From NCBI GenBank assembly GCA_905215935.1, contig CAJMRY010000002.1:1-64000 (forward strand): 64,000 nt of DNA. Direction: 5' to 3'. Under the pieces are notes generated by a model. The model saw only the letters and a program-made list of their open reading frames with translations. It was not told the origin of the DNA and did no database searches. Shown piece after piece: positions 47,785 to 56,700 of this stretch (position 1 is its first letter; each line of letters opens with the position of its first letter). The stretch comes from an uncultured bacterium (GTDB taxonomy: Bacteria; Bacillota; Clostridia; TANB77; CAG-508). The translations under genes were made by a program, and so were the position numbers.

Positions 47785-49493
47785 TTAGTTTTTCCAGTAT
47801 TTCCATTTCATACTAATATGACTTTGAGAAGTTCTTTTTTTAGGATTTAAATAATCTGGTCTTTGTTCTTGTTTCCATGTTGGAGAAACTAAATATCTAC
47901 TACTTGTTTTAGTTGTAAGTGGTGCATATGGTACCATATAAGGTACACCAAATGATTTTACATTACATAGTGTTGAAATGTATACAAGTAATCCTAATCC
48001 TAGTCCTAAAAACCCAGACATATATGCTAAAGCAATAAATAAAAATCTTGAGATTCTTAAATGAAAGCCAAATGAGAAATCTGGTATTGCAAAAGAAGCA
48101 ATACCTGTAATTGCAATTATAATTATTAAAATAGGGCTAACTATACTTGCACTTACAGCTGCTTGACCAAGAACCAGTGCACCTACAATTCCTATGGTTG
48201 GACCAATTGGTGAAGGAACTCTAAGACCTGCTTCACGAATAAGTTCAAAAGATATTTCCATTAGTAATAGTTCAAATATCATAGGAAATGGAACATTTTG
48301 TCTTGATGCTACAATTGAAAATAAGAGTTCTGTTGGTATAAGTTCTTGATGAAAATTTGTTACGCCAACCCATATACCAGGAAGAAGCAATGTTAAAAGT
48401 AAAGATAAACCTCTTATAATTCTTAAAAAATTTGCAAATACTGGTTTTAAATTTGTATCTTCTGGAGAAGACATAAAATCAATAAAAGTGCCTGGCATTA
48501 TTAGTACATATGGATTTCCATTTACAATTACAACAACTCTACCTTCAAATAAATGCTTGGTTGCTTTGTCTGGTCTTTCTGTTGCTATAATTACAGGTAT
48601 TCCATAATCTGTTTCTTCACCGAATTAATTGTTCTAATTCTCCACTAGATAATAAAGAGTCTACATCTAAATTGTTCAATCTAAATTTTACTTCTGCTAC
48701 TAAATCGTTATTTGCAATATTTTTCATATAGCAAACAGCACATTTAGTATTACTTATATCCCCAACTTCAATATTTTCTATTACAAGATTTTCGTTATTT
48801 ACAGTACGTCTAAGTAATGAAGTGTTTGTTCTTAAATTTTCCACAAAAGCTTCGTGTGGCCCTCTTATAACAATTTCATTATTTGGACTATCTATACTTC
48901 TTTGTTTAAATCCTTTTACATCAATGTCAAAAGCAATATTAATTGTATCTACAAAAAGTGCGCAATTACCTGAATTTATTCCGAGATATAATATTAGAAA
49001 ATTCAGTTTCTTTTTTTACACTATTTTGAGGGATTAAACAACTATCTATATAATCTGTAATATTAAATTTTTTTACTTTTCTAATTCTTACATTATTAGT
49101 TGTAATTTCTGAGACTATTTTATTTTCTTCACCATCATAGCTATTTGCTATATTTTTTAGCATTAGTGGGTTTAGAACGAAGTCGTTTACTAGTTGCTGA
49201 TCTACCATACCATCTATATAAAATATAAATGCTGAAAATTGTTTATTTCTGGCATTTAATGTAAATTCTCGAATTACTATGTCACTGTTAATCATAGAAT
49301 TGTATCTTATTTTCATAAATTCTAAGTTTTTATCTATAGTGTTAAAAATTGTTTGGCTTAAATCTTCTGTAGATGATAGATTTAAGTTATTATTATTAGG
49401 TGTTTCGGCTATTGTGAAATTGTAGTCATCTTTTGGATGATATGAAAATAAACTTGAAAATATTGTTTTAAATTTATTTGTAAAATCGCTCAT
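47785..49493 (-). CDS. GerAA-type spore germination protein, two CGG recoding sites
   Basis: Read with two +1 shifts this is a 568-residue GerAA-type receptor subunit. The N-terminal soluble region leads to break 1 at CGG 48983-48981, where +1 gives NIISGINSGNCALFVDT and then RGPHEAFVENLRTNTSLLRR, a family hallmark. Break 2 at CGG 48622-48620 is followed directly by TGA; +1 gives QLIGEETDYGIP and ATERPDKATKHLFEGRVVVI. The C-terminal half has four to five membrane helices. First gene of the receptor operon. Without shifting only 175 residues would form. Confidence 0.87.
48620..48622 (-). other. CGG +1 recoding site 2, gerAA-like
   Basis: ATT-CGG-TGA; a stop codon follows immediately in the unshifted frame. 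ATT-(C)-GGT-GAA after +1 continues into the conserved TERPD region. Confidence 0.85.
48981..48983 (-). other. CGG +1 recoding site 1, gerAA-like
   Basis: TCT-CGG-AAT in zero frame; TCT-(C)-GGA-ATA after +1. The restored SG is the conserved pair before the ligand-domain strand (LSGDT in other GerA proteins). Confidence 0.85.
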
Positions 49494-49757
49494 ATAAATT
49501 CTCCATTTTATTTATTTTTAAGTTTAGTTTTTCCCAAAAAGTGAATATTATGTATGAAAAATTTTTTTAAAATGTAATAATGCTAGAAGAAAAGTAAGAA
49601 TATTTTTAGTATTAAAGCTTTGGGATTTTCTTTAGAGATAATTTTAATGAACTTAAAAATGCAAGTTGACTTTTGAGGGTTCAATATATATAATAGTTAC
49701 ATAATTTAAGAGAAAAAGTAAATAATAGAAAAAAGTTTTAGGAAAGAGGAATTTATA

Positions 49758-51467
49758 ATGGTTGATTTTAGGTGTAGGATAGCAGAAATGATATCAAATG
49801 TTACAAAAATTTCAAAAGAAGAGTTAAGGAGTTTTATAGAAAAGCCCAAAAATAGTGAAATGGGAGATTATGCATTTCCATGCTTTAAACTTGCAAAAGA
49901 GCTAAAAAAAGCACCAGCTTTAATTGCACAAGATTTAAAAGAAAATATAGTAATTGATGAAGATATAATAGAAAAAGTAGAAATTGTAGGTGGATATTTA
50001 AATTTTTATATTAATAAAGAGACTCTAGTAAAAGAAGTATTAAATGAATTTGATGCAAAAAAAGAAATGTATGGTTCATCAAATGAAGGAAATAATCAAG
50101 CGGTAGTTATAGATTATTCATCTCCCAATATTGCAAAACCTTTTCATATAGGACATTTAAGATCTACAGTAATCGGAAAATCATTATATAACATATATAA
50201 ATTTTTAGGATATAATGCAATTGGAATCAATCATTTAGGAGATTGGGGAACTCAATTTGGTAAATTAATAGAAGGATATAAAAGATGGGGAGAAGAATAT
50301 GATATCGATGAAAACCCAATAGATGAATTAACAAAGTTATATGTAAGAATTAATGATTTATGCAAGCAAGATGAAAGCGTATTAGAAGAATGTAGAAATA
50401 ACTTTAAGAAGCTAGAAGATGGAGATAAGGGTTGTGTAGATTTATGGAAGAAGTTTAGTGAAGTAAGTTTAAAAGAATTCCAAAGAATCTATGATATACT
50501 TGGAACAAAGTTTGAATCTGTATGCGGTGAATCTTTTTATACAGATAAAATGCCAGAAATAGTAGAAATGTTAGAAAAGTCAGGAAGCTTAGTAGAGTCA
50601 CAAGGAGCAAAAGTTGTAGATTTAGAAGAAAAAAATATGCCACCATGTATAATAATAAAGTCAAATAAATCAACAACATATGAAACTCGTGATTTAGCAG
50701 CAATTTTATATAGAGCAAGAGAGTATGATTTCGCTAAGTCAATATATGTAACTTCTTATGAGCAAATATTACATTTTCAGCAAATCTTTGAGGTAGCAAA
50801 ATTACTAGATATGGATGATAAATATAAAGAAAATCTAGTTCATGTTCCTTTTGGAATGGTCAGGCTAAAAGAAGGTAAAATGTCTACAAGAGAAGGAAAT
50901 ATTATAAAGTTAGAAGATTTATTAAATGAAGCGGTTTCTAGAGTAGAAAAAATAATAGAAGAGAAAAATCCAAATTTAGAAGATAAAAGTGAAATTGCTA
51001 AAAAAGTTGGTATAGGTGCAGTAATATTTAATGATTTATCAAATAGTAGAATAAAAGATGAAATTTTTGATTGGGATGTTATGCTTAATTTCAATGGTGA
51101 GACAGGTCCATATGTACAATATATTTATGTAAGAACAAAAAGTGTATTAGATAAGGCAGAAATTATTCCAGAATTTAAAGATATAAATTTAAGCAATTTA
51201 TTAGATAAATATTCTATAGATGTATTAAAATTAGTATATAATTTTAATGAGAATGTAGAACTTGCAATGAAGAAAAATGAACCTTCTATAATTGCCCGAT
51301 TTCTAATAGATTTGGCTAAAGCGTATAGTAGTTTTTATACAGAAAATCAAATTATGGTAGAGGATAAAGAAGTTAAAAGTTCAAGAGTTTATTTAACATA
51401 TGTTGTAAATAATGTTTTAAAAGTAGGGGCAGGTTTACTTGGAATAGAGATGCCAGATAGAATGTAG
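49758..51467 (+). CDS. argS: Arginyl-tRNA synthetase
   Basis: A 569-residue class I synthetase. N-terminal Add-1 domain, HIGH motif in SSPNIAKPFHIGHLRSTVIG, KMSKS equivalent KMSTREGN, and the C-terminal DALR anticodon domain ending GLLGIEMPDRM. Intact, in one frame, with no CGG codon. Relevant to the recoding question because it charges whatever arginine tRNAs the organism has. Confidence 0.96.
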   Translation: MVDFRCRIAEMISNVTKISKEELRSFIEKPKNSEMGDYAFPCFKLAKELKKAPALIAQDLKENIVIDEDIIEKVEIVGGYLNFYINKETLVKEVLNEFDAKKEMYGSSNEGNNQAVVIDYSSPNIAKPFHIGHLRSTVIGKSLYNIYKFLGYNAIGINHLGDWGTQFGKLIEGYKRWGEEYDIDENPIDELTKLYVRINDLCKQDESVLEECRNNFKKLEDGDKGCVDLWKKFSEVSLKEFQRIYDILGTKFESVCGESFYTDKMPEIVEMLEKSGSLVESQGAKVVDLEEKNMPPCIIIKSNKSTTYETRDLAAILYRAREYDFAKSIYVTSYEQILHFQQIFEVAKLLDMDDKYKENLVHVPFGMVRLKEGKMSTREGNIIKLEDLLNEAVSRVEKIIEEKNPNLEDKSEIAKKVGIGAVIFNDLSNSRIKDEIFDWDVMLNFNGETGPYVQYIYVRTKSVLDKAEIIPEFKDINLSNLLDKYSIDVLKLVYNFNENVELAMKKNEPSIIARFLIDLAKAYSSFYTENQIMVEDKEVKSSRVYLTYVVNNVLKVGAGLLGIEMPDRM

Positions 51468-51656
51468 GGTTATAAAAAATATATTACAATATGAAAGAAG
51501 TTTAAGCTTAATGGTGAATTTATATTTAGCTTAGATTTCTTTTGTTTTTTGTTTGAATTTAAAATTTGAAATCTTTGGAAGAAAATAATATAAAATGTAA
51601 GATAATAGCTTTTTTAGTTGTTAGTTACACTTTTTTATTTTAGATGTAATGTTACC

Positions 51657-51820
51657 GCGAAGTAATAGTTAATATATTTATAAATTTAAAACAACCTTGA
51701 AGCGTGTCAGCGACTGCTAGTAATAGTTTTTATACCACGCAGGTTATTTGAGATGAAAAGGCTGAATGTGTACAATCGGCGATTGGTTTAAATTTATAAA
51801 TATATTAACTATTACTTCGC
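51657..51820. repeat. Structured palindromic repeat, copy 2
   Basis: Perfectly complementary arms GCGAAGTAATAGTTAATATA... (51657-51690) and 51787-51820 enclose a core that aligns with copy 1: CTTGAAGCGTG, GACTGCTA, CCACGCAG, GTAC-ATC-GCGATTG. Outer arm bases differ from copy 1 yet remain self-complementary, so pairing is conserved rather than sequence. Located between argS and the gene at 52035. Confidence 0.75.
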
Positions 51821-51892
51821 TAGTATGTGCTTTAAAATGAGTTGTAAATAGCAATGTTCTAAATAGTGGAGATGAAATTATATACATACTAA

Positions 51893-51921
51893 TTGACATA
51901 ATTTAGAAAAGGATGTATAAT
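51893..51921 (+). promoter_or_regulatory. Promoter and long leader of the gene at 52035
   Basis: TTGACA (51893-51898), 17-bp spacer, TATAAT (51916-51921). The leader of about 105 bases contains AGGTG/CACCT (about 51945-51964) as a small stem. The AATTGACATAAT flank equals that of the promoter at 24758. Confidence 0.75.
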
Positions 51922-52034
51922 AAAAAAAGTTACTTTTTGCTATTAGGTGTACAATTAAGCACCTTAAATGTGAAATTTAACTAGTCGTACGCTGAATAAC
52001 ACTTTTTGATTTATAACCTTGAGGAGGCATTAAT

Positions 52035-52604
52035 ATGACTAGAAGAACAAAAGAGGCAGTAAAAAAAGATGTCATAACTGTGCAGAAATGTACAGAGAGG
52101 ATTTCTGCGGATGTTTTATCGCTCAAAGATTTGGCTGAGAAGCTGAATCTTACTAAAAATCAATTAAAATATACTTTTGAGCGAATGGAAAATGAAACAT
52201 CAAAGAGAATACAATCTCGACTAAAGTACTTGAATCAAAGGGCAAAGCAAATTAAGAACTATAAAACTTTGAACTTTCCGACGAAAACAATGCTTGGTTA
52301 TAATAAAAAACGTACAAAAGCTATATTCGTCGATCCTTCAACACTAAATACTGTGTTAGAGGAAGGTGCTTTTACACCAAAAAGAAATGACATCATCTAT
52401 GTTGTAGAACATTATGATGGAAAGATTTTCTTTAAGAAATCGCTTGTATTGTCTGTTTGTGTAAAGCGTAATTGTTTAATGGTTAATGTGCTAGAGTTAA
52501 TTAACCAAAAATTTTCAGATAGCAAAAGCATATTAGAGATTTCCACTTCAAACGACATAGGCATCTTTGAAGGAATCGACAGCTATGTGTTGTCGAAAAT
52601 CTAA
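52035..52604 (+). CDS. Hypothetical DNA-binding-like protein of foreign composition
   Basis: A 189-residue protein unknown to me. Residues 28-45 (LKDLAEKLNLTKNQLKYTFE) look like a helix-turn-helix; residues 55-80 are Arg/Lys-rich. The C-terminal half is beta-rich with no membrane segment. Codon use is more GC-balanced than in its neighbours (CTC, CTG, TCG, AAG common), and it has its own promoter, leader and terminator, like the gene at 24836. Unlike that gene it has no in-frame CGG. GAGGAGG precedes the ATG by nine bases. Probably a transferred gene. Confidence 0.65.
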   Translation: MTRRTKEAVKKDVITVQKCTERISADVLSLKDLAEKLNLTKNQLKYTFERMENETSKRIQSRLKYLNQRAKQIKNYKTLNFPTKTMLGYNKKRTKAIFVDPSTLNTVLEEGAFTPKRNDIIYVVEHYDGKIFFKKSLVLSVCVKRNCLMVNVLELINQKFSDSKSILEISTSNDIGIFEGIDSYVLSKI

Positions 52605-52617
52605 TCAAAAGCTAATA

Positions 52618-52649
52618 AAGAAAAGGACCCCAATTAGGAGTCCTTTTTC
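52618..52649. terminator. Bidirectional terminator
   Basis: AAAAGGAC and GTCCTTTT form the stem with A- and T-rich flanks; it separates the gene at 52035 from the convergent LCP gene. Confidence 0.75.
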
Positions 52650-52661
52650 TAAAATTTATTT

Positions 52662-53715
52662 TTATCTATAACCTGTTTTGTTTATTATACTATTGCTAAT
52701 ATTTTTAACTGTATCACTTGGTACATAGTTTTTTTCATTAAATAATTGTTCATGTAATTTAGAAACATTTTCTTCTAGTGTGACAGGAACTCCGGTACCA
52801 TCTATCTAAAGTAATACCTTTTACTTCATAAGGCCATCCAAAACTTTCGTTAACTTTAATACTTGTTAATTGTGGAAGCATACTAATTGCTTCATTAACA
52901 TCAATGTTAGTTGAAACATGAGGTAAAATAGTATTAGATAAAGAGTTTAATTTAGAAACATTCATTGTTTTAGCTTTTTCGAATACTGCAATTAAAACAT
53001 CTCTCATACGTTCTGCTCTTTTATAATCTCCACCATCTGTGTAACGAATTCTAGAATATGCTAATGCTTGAACTCCGTTTAAATTATGCCAGCCTGCAGT
53101 TGTAATTCTTTCTGTTTTTGTACCAAATTGTCTATCATTAGCAGAAATGTAATCATTGATATATTTTAATTCTTCTTGTTCAATTTTAATATTTACACCA
53201 CCAACACTATCAACAATAGTATGTACAGTATCAAAATTTACTGCAACAAAATCTGTAATATTTAAATCTAAATTTTTATTTAAAGTGCTTAAAGCAAGTT
53301 TTGGTCCACCATAAGAATAAGCATGTGTAACTTTATCTAAACCATGACCATCAATATTTAAATAACTGTCTCTATAAACAGAAGATATTTTAACTTCTTT
53401 TGTATCTTGGTTTAGACTAATAATCATAATACAGTCACTACGATTTCCTTTTCCAAAACTATCTTCTCTAGAATCAAGTCCTAGTAAAACTATATTGCGA
53501 TAGCCTTTTAGAGATTCTTCTACACCAGGGTTTACTTCAATATCACTTTTGGTTAAATTAACATATTCCATTTGATCCCATTTGCTTTTTATAAAAAAGT
53601 ATCCAGAACCAAATGCTACTAAAACAACAATAATAATAGCTATAAGTATAAATAATAGGATTTTAGGTAATAGTCCCATTTTTTTCTTTTCTTTTAATTC
53701 TTCATGTTTAGACAA
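52662..53715 (-). CDS. LytR-CpsA-Psr family protein, CGG-recoded near its C-terminus
   Basis: Read with one +1 shift this is a 350-residue LCP protein that attaches wall polymers to peptidoglycan. A cytoplasmic tip and one membrane helix (about residues 15-40) precede the LCP domain with VLLGLDSREDSFGKGNRSD and KISSVYRDSYLN. The frame breaks at CGG 52794-52792; +1 gives DRWYGVPVTLEENVSKLHEQ and continues to a stop at 52662. TTG 53715 is preferred (AGAGG nine bases upstream); TTG 53724 touches that site. It lies near the exopolysaccharide cluster, which may supply its substrate. Confidence 0.85.
52792..52794 (-). other. CGG +1 recoding site, LCP gene
   Basis: TAC-CGG-AGT in zero frame; TAC-(C)-GGA-GTT after +1, giving WYGVPVTLEENV. 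Zero frame stops at 52759. Confidence 0.8.
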
Positions 53716-53866
53716 ATTTATCAACCTCTTTCTAAAATAATATAAGTATATTATACATCAAATTAAAAAAATGTAAAGAAAATAGAATTAAAAGTTGTAT
53801 GGAGGAAAAAATTGGTATATAATTTTTACATCTATAAGACAAATGAAAAAGGAGAGAAAAGTACAA

Positions 53867-55222
53867 ATGGAATTAAAAGAAAGAATAAAAAACTTTTTTA
53901 AAGATGTATTTAGTATTTCAGAAAATAAAGCAAGTAATGGAGATATAAAAGCAAGTATTGTTTCTGGATCAAAATTAAAAGGTTCTAATATGTGTATTTT
54001 AATATGTGCAATAATTATAGCATCAATAGGATTAAATATGAATTCTGTAGCTGTAATAATAGGTGCAATGTTAATATCACCAATGATGGGAGCGATTATA
54101 GGAATAGGATATGCTATTGCTACAAATGATTTTAAATTTGCCAAAAGAGCAGCAGTTTCTTTAATTATACAAATTGCAATTAGTGTAATTACTTCTAGTA
54201 TATATTTTATGGTTTCACCAATATCAGATACTTCATCAGAATTATTATCTAGAACAATGCCAACAATTTGGGATGTAGTAATTGCAATAGTTGGAGGTCT
54301 AGCTGGAGCAATTGGAATGACAAGAAAAGAAAAGTCAAATGTAATTCCAGGTGTTGCAATTGCTACTGGATTAATGCCACCACTTTGCACAGTTGGATAT
54401 GGTATAGCAATGAAAAACTTAAGTTATACAGGAGGTGCATTTTATCTTTTCTTTATTAATGCCTTTTTTATATGCTTATCTTCTATTATTGTTTTTAAGA
54501 TAATGAAAATGCCAAAAAGAAAAGGAGCAAATGCAAAGGAAGAATGGAAAATAAAAAGAAATTTAGTAGTAATTTCTATTATTACAATTATTCCAAGTGT
54601 ATTTTTAGCACATCAAATTGTAAAAGAAAGTATTATAAATGCTAATTTACAAAGATACTTAAATACAGAATTTAAATATGAAGGTACACAAATTGTTAAA
54701 TCAAGTGTAGATGTAAAAAGTAAAAAAATAAATTTAGCTTTAATTGGTAAGATTTTAAAACATGAAGAGATTATTAATTTAAGTAATGCTTTAAAAAGAT
54801 ATAATCTTCAAGATATGAACTTAAAAATAACACAAACAGAAGTTGAAGAAGGAATAACAAAAGATGAAGTAGAGAAATTAATACAAAGTCAAGTAGGAAA
54901 GTTAGATACATCTATGTATGTAAATGATAAAAAAGATGTAAATGATGGAGTAACAGAAATAACAGACAAAATTTCTGAGATAAAAGATAAATCTATTGCA
55001 AATACAGAAGAGGCAAGAGATAAGGTAAAAGAAAAATTTGAAGTGATTAAAGATTGTATAATAACAAATAATACAACAACTACTGGTTCAGATAAAAACA
55101 TTACTACTTTAGTAAATTTAGTTTTGAATAGAGAGATTGAGGAAAATGAAAGGATTGAAATAGAGACATTTTTAACAGAACTTTTAGGAAATGATATAGT
55201 TATTTCTGAACAAATAGAATGA
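53867..55222 (+). CDS. DUF389 family membrane protein
   Basis: A 451-residue protein. After 30 residues a helical membrane domain (about 45-240) contains the family core MNSVAVIIGAMLISPMMGAI and GMTRKEKSNVIPGVAIATGL. The C-terminal 200 residues are soluble with a Lys/Asp-rich stretch. DUF389 proteins are of unknown function. The ATG 53867 has AAGGAG about ten bases upstream; upstream ATGs in frame do not. Confidence 0.82.
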   Translation: MELKERIKNFFKDVFSISENKASNGDIKASIVSGSKLKGSNMCILICAIIIASIGLNMNSVAVIIGAMLISPMMGAIIGIGYAIATNDFKFAKRAAVSLIIQIAISVITSSIYFMVSPISDTSSELLSRTMPTIWDVVIAIVGGLAGAIGMTRKEKSNVIPGVAIATGLMPPLCTVGYGIAMKNLSYTGGAFYLFFINAFFICLSSIIVFKIMKMPKRKGANAKEEWKIKRNLVVISIITIIPSVFLAHQIVKESIINANLQRYLNTEFKYEGTQIVKSSVDVKSKKINLALIGKILKHEEIINLSNALKRYNLQDMNLKITQTEVEEGITKDEVEKLIQSQVGKLDTSMYVNDKKDVNDGVTEITDKISEIKDKSIANTEEARDKVKEKFEVIKDCIITNNTTTTGSDKNITTLVNLVLNREIEENERIEIETFLTELLGNDIVISEQIE

Positions 55223-55263
55223 GTGAAATAAGAATAATAATTTCAATAAGGAGATTATAAGAT

Positions 55264-55767
55264 ATGTTACAAACTGATATTAAAAGAAGAAACATAATAA
55301 TTAGGACGCTTACACTTATGTTAACAATTGCTGTATGTGTAACTATATTTAAATTTTCTTCTGAGGATTCTGGCAAATCTACTGGTACTAGTGATTTTGT
55401 TATAGACTGTATAATAAATAATAATCCCTTTACTAAGGATTTAGATAATGTGCATAAGGAAGAAATTAAAGAAAATATAAAAATGCCAATAAGGAAACTT
55501 GCACATTTTTCTATATATACTATATTGGGTATTACTGTTATGATGCATATATGTACATATAAAATAGATAAATATAAGAAAATAGGATGTAGTTTGATTA
55601 TAGGTATGTTATATGCAATTTTAGATGAAATACATCAACTTTTTGTACCTGGCAGAAGTGGACAAGTTAGAGATGTTATTATAGATATTTTTGGGGTAAC
55701 ATTTGGAATATGTATTGTTTTATTGATTCAACAGTTAGTGAAAAAAGGAAGAAAAAGTAAAAAATAG
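55264..55767 (+). CDS. VanZ-like membrane protein
   Basis: A 167-residue protein with four predicted helices and the VanZ signature: KLAHFSIYTILGI and LDEIHQLFVPGRSGQVRDVI. VanZ gives low-level teicoplanin resistance in enterococci; chromosomal homologues are undefined. It is 41 bp after the DUF389 gene and probably in its operon. AAGGAG precedes the ATG. Confidence 0.85.
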   Translation: MLQTDIKRRNIIIRTLTLMLTIAVCVTIFKFSSEDSGKSTGTSDFVIDCIINNNPFTKDLDNVHKEEIKENIKMPIRKLAHFSIYTILGITVMMHICTYKIDKYKKIGCSLIIGMLYAILDEIHQLFVPGRSGQVRDVIIDIFGVTFGICIVLLIQQLVKKGRKSKK

Positions 55768-55849
55768 AGATAATATAATAGATTTAGACGAAATAAACAT
55801 AAAAAGTTAACAAAAAATGACAAAAATTTTACAAATATGTTACAGAATC

Positions 55850-55878
55850 TTGAAATTTGTGTTAAATCATTGTATAAT
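55850..55878 (+). promoter_or_regulatory. Promoter of the exopolysaccharide operon
   Basis: TTGAAA (55850-55855), 17-bp spacer ending TG (extended -10), TATAAT (55873-55878). Confidence 0.7.
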
Positions 55879-55970
55879 ATTAATATTGGATGTTATAATG
55901 AACTTAATTTAAAGAATGTTATTGAAATGTAACAGGATGTTAATATTTTATATGGGGGATGAATTGTTTT

Positions 55971-56678
55971 ATGAAGGAAAAAACTATAGATGAAGATTTT
56001 TATATAGATGGTTCTTTAGCCATTAAAAATGAAACAGATTATAGTGAACAGATTAAAAAAGCAGGAATATATAATAAATATATAAAAAGGGGAATAGATA
56101 TATTTTTGTCAGTTATAGGTTTAATATTATTATTACCTATTTTTTGTTTTATAGCTATTGCTATAAAATTAGATTCGGAAGGTCAAGTTTTTTATAAACA
56201 TAAGAGAATTGGAAAAAACGGGAAGATAATATATTTATATAAATTTAGAAGTATGTATACAGATTCTAAAGAAAGATTAGAAATGTTACTAAAAAATCCA
56301 AAGATTAAAAAAGAATGGGAAGAGAATTTTAAATTAGAAAATGACCCAAGAATAACTAAAGTAGGAAATTTATTAAGAAAGACATCTTTAGATGAATTAC
56401 CACAATTATTAAATATATTAAAAGGTGAAATGAGTATTATAGGACCAAGACCAGTAATAGATGAAGAATTAGAGAAGTATGGACCAAATAAAAATAAATT
56501 TTTGAGTGTAACTCCAGGACTTACTGGTTGGTGGGCTTGTAATGGGAGAAGTGCTACTACATATGAAGATAGAATGAGACTTGAGTTGTATTATGTGGAA
56601 AATCAAAGTTTTGCATTAGATATTAAATGTTTTTTTAAAACAATTACAACTGTGTTAAATAGGCAAGGTGCTAAATAG
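55971..56678 (+). CDS. Priming sugar-phosphate transferase (exopolysaccharide)
   Basis: A 235-residue polyisoprenyl-phosphate hexose-1-phosphate transferase. One membrane hairpin (KRGIDIFLSVIGLILLLPIF) is followed by the catalytic domain with YKHKRIGKNGK, YKFRSMYTD, DELPQLLNILKGEMSIIGPRP. It loads the first sugar on undecaprenyl phosphate. First gene of the cluster behind a good promoter. ATG 55971 lies 11 bases after GGGGGA; ATG 55959 overlaps that site. Confidence 0.92.
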   Translation: MKEKTIDEDFYIDGSLAIKNETDYSEQIKKAGIYNKYIKRGIDIFLSVIGLILLLPIFCFIAIAIKLDSEGQVFYKHKRIGKNGKIIYLYKFRSMYTDSKERLEMLLKNPKIKKEWEENFKLENDPRITKVGNLLRKTSLDELPQLLNILKGEMSIIGPRPVIDEELEKYGPNKNKFLSVTPGLTGWWACNGRSATTYEDRMRLELYYVENQSFALDIKCFFKTITTVLNRQGAK

Positions 56679-56700
56679 ATGATAATTAAATGGAGGAAAT

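Noticed and set aside
9262..53715. Simple pseudogenisation or sequencing error as the cause of the eleven frame breaks
   Set aside because: All breaks are the same kind (+1) at the same in-frame codon, none is at a homopolymer, essential genes are hit, and boundary-spanning CGG triplets in the same genes are unaffected.
9262..53715. Classical P-site slippage (RF2- or Ty1-like) as the sole mechanism
   Set aside because: Only two of eleven sites have CTT before the shift codon, others have GGA, GGG, AGC or TAC, which do not slip well, and no upstream Shine-Dalgarno-like stimulator recurs. A-site effects at CGG fit better.
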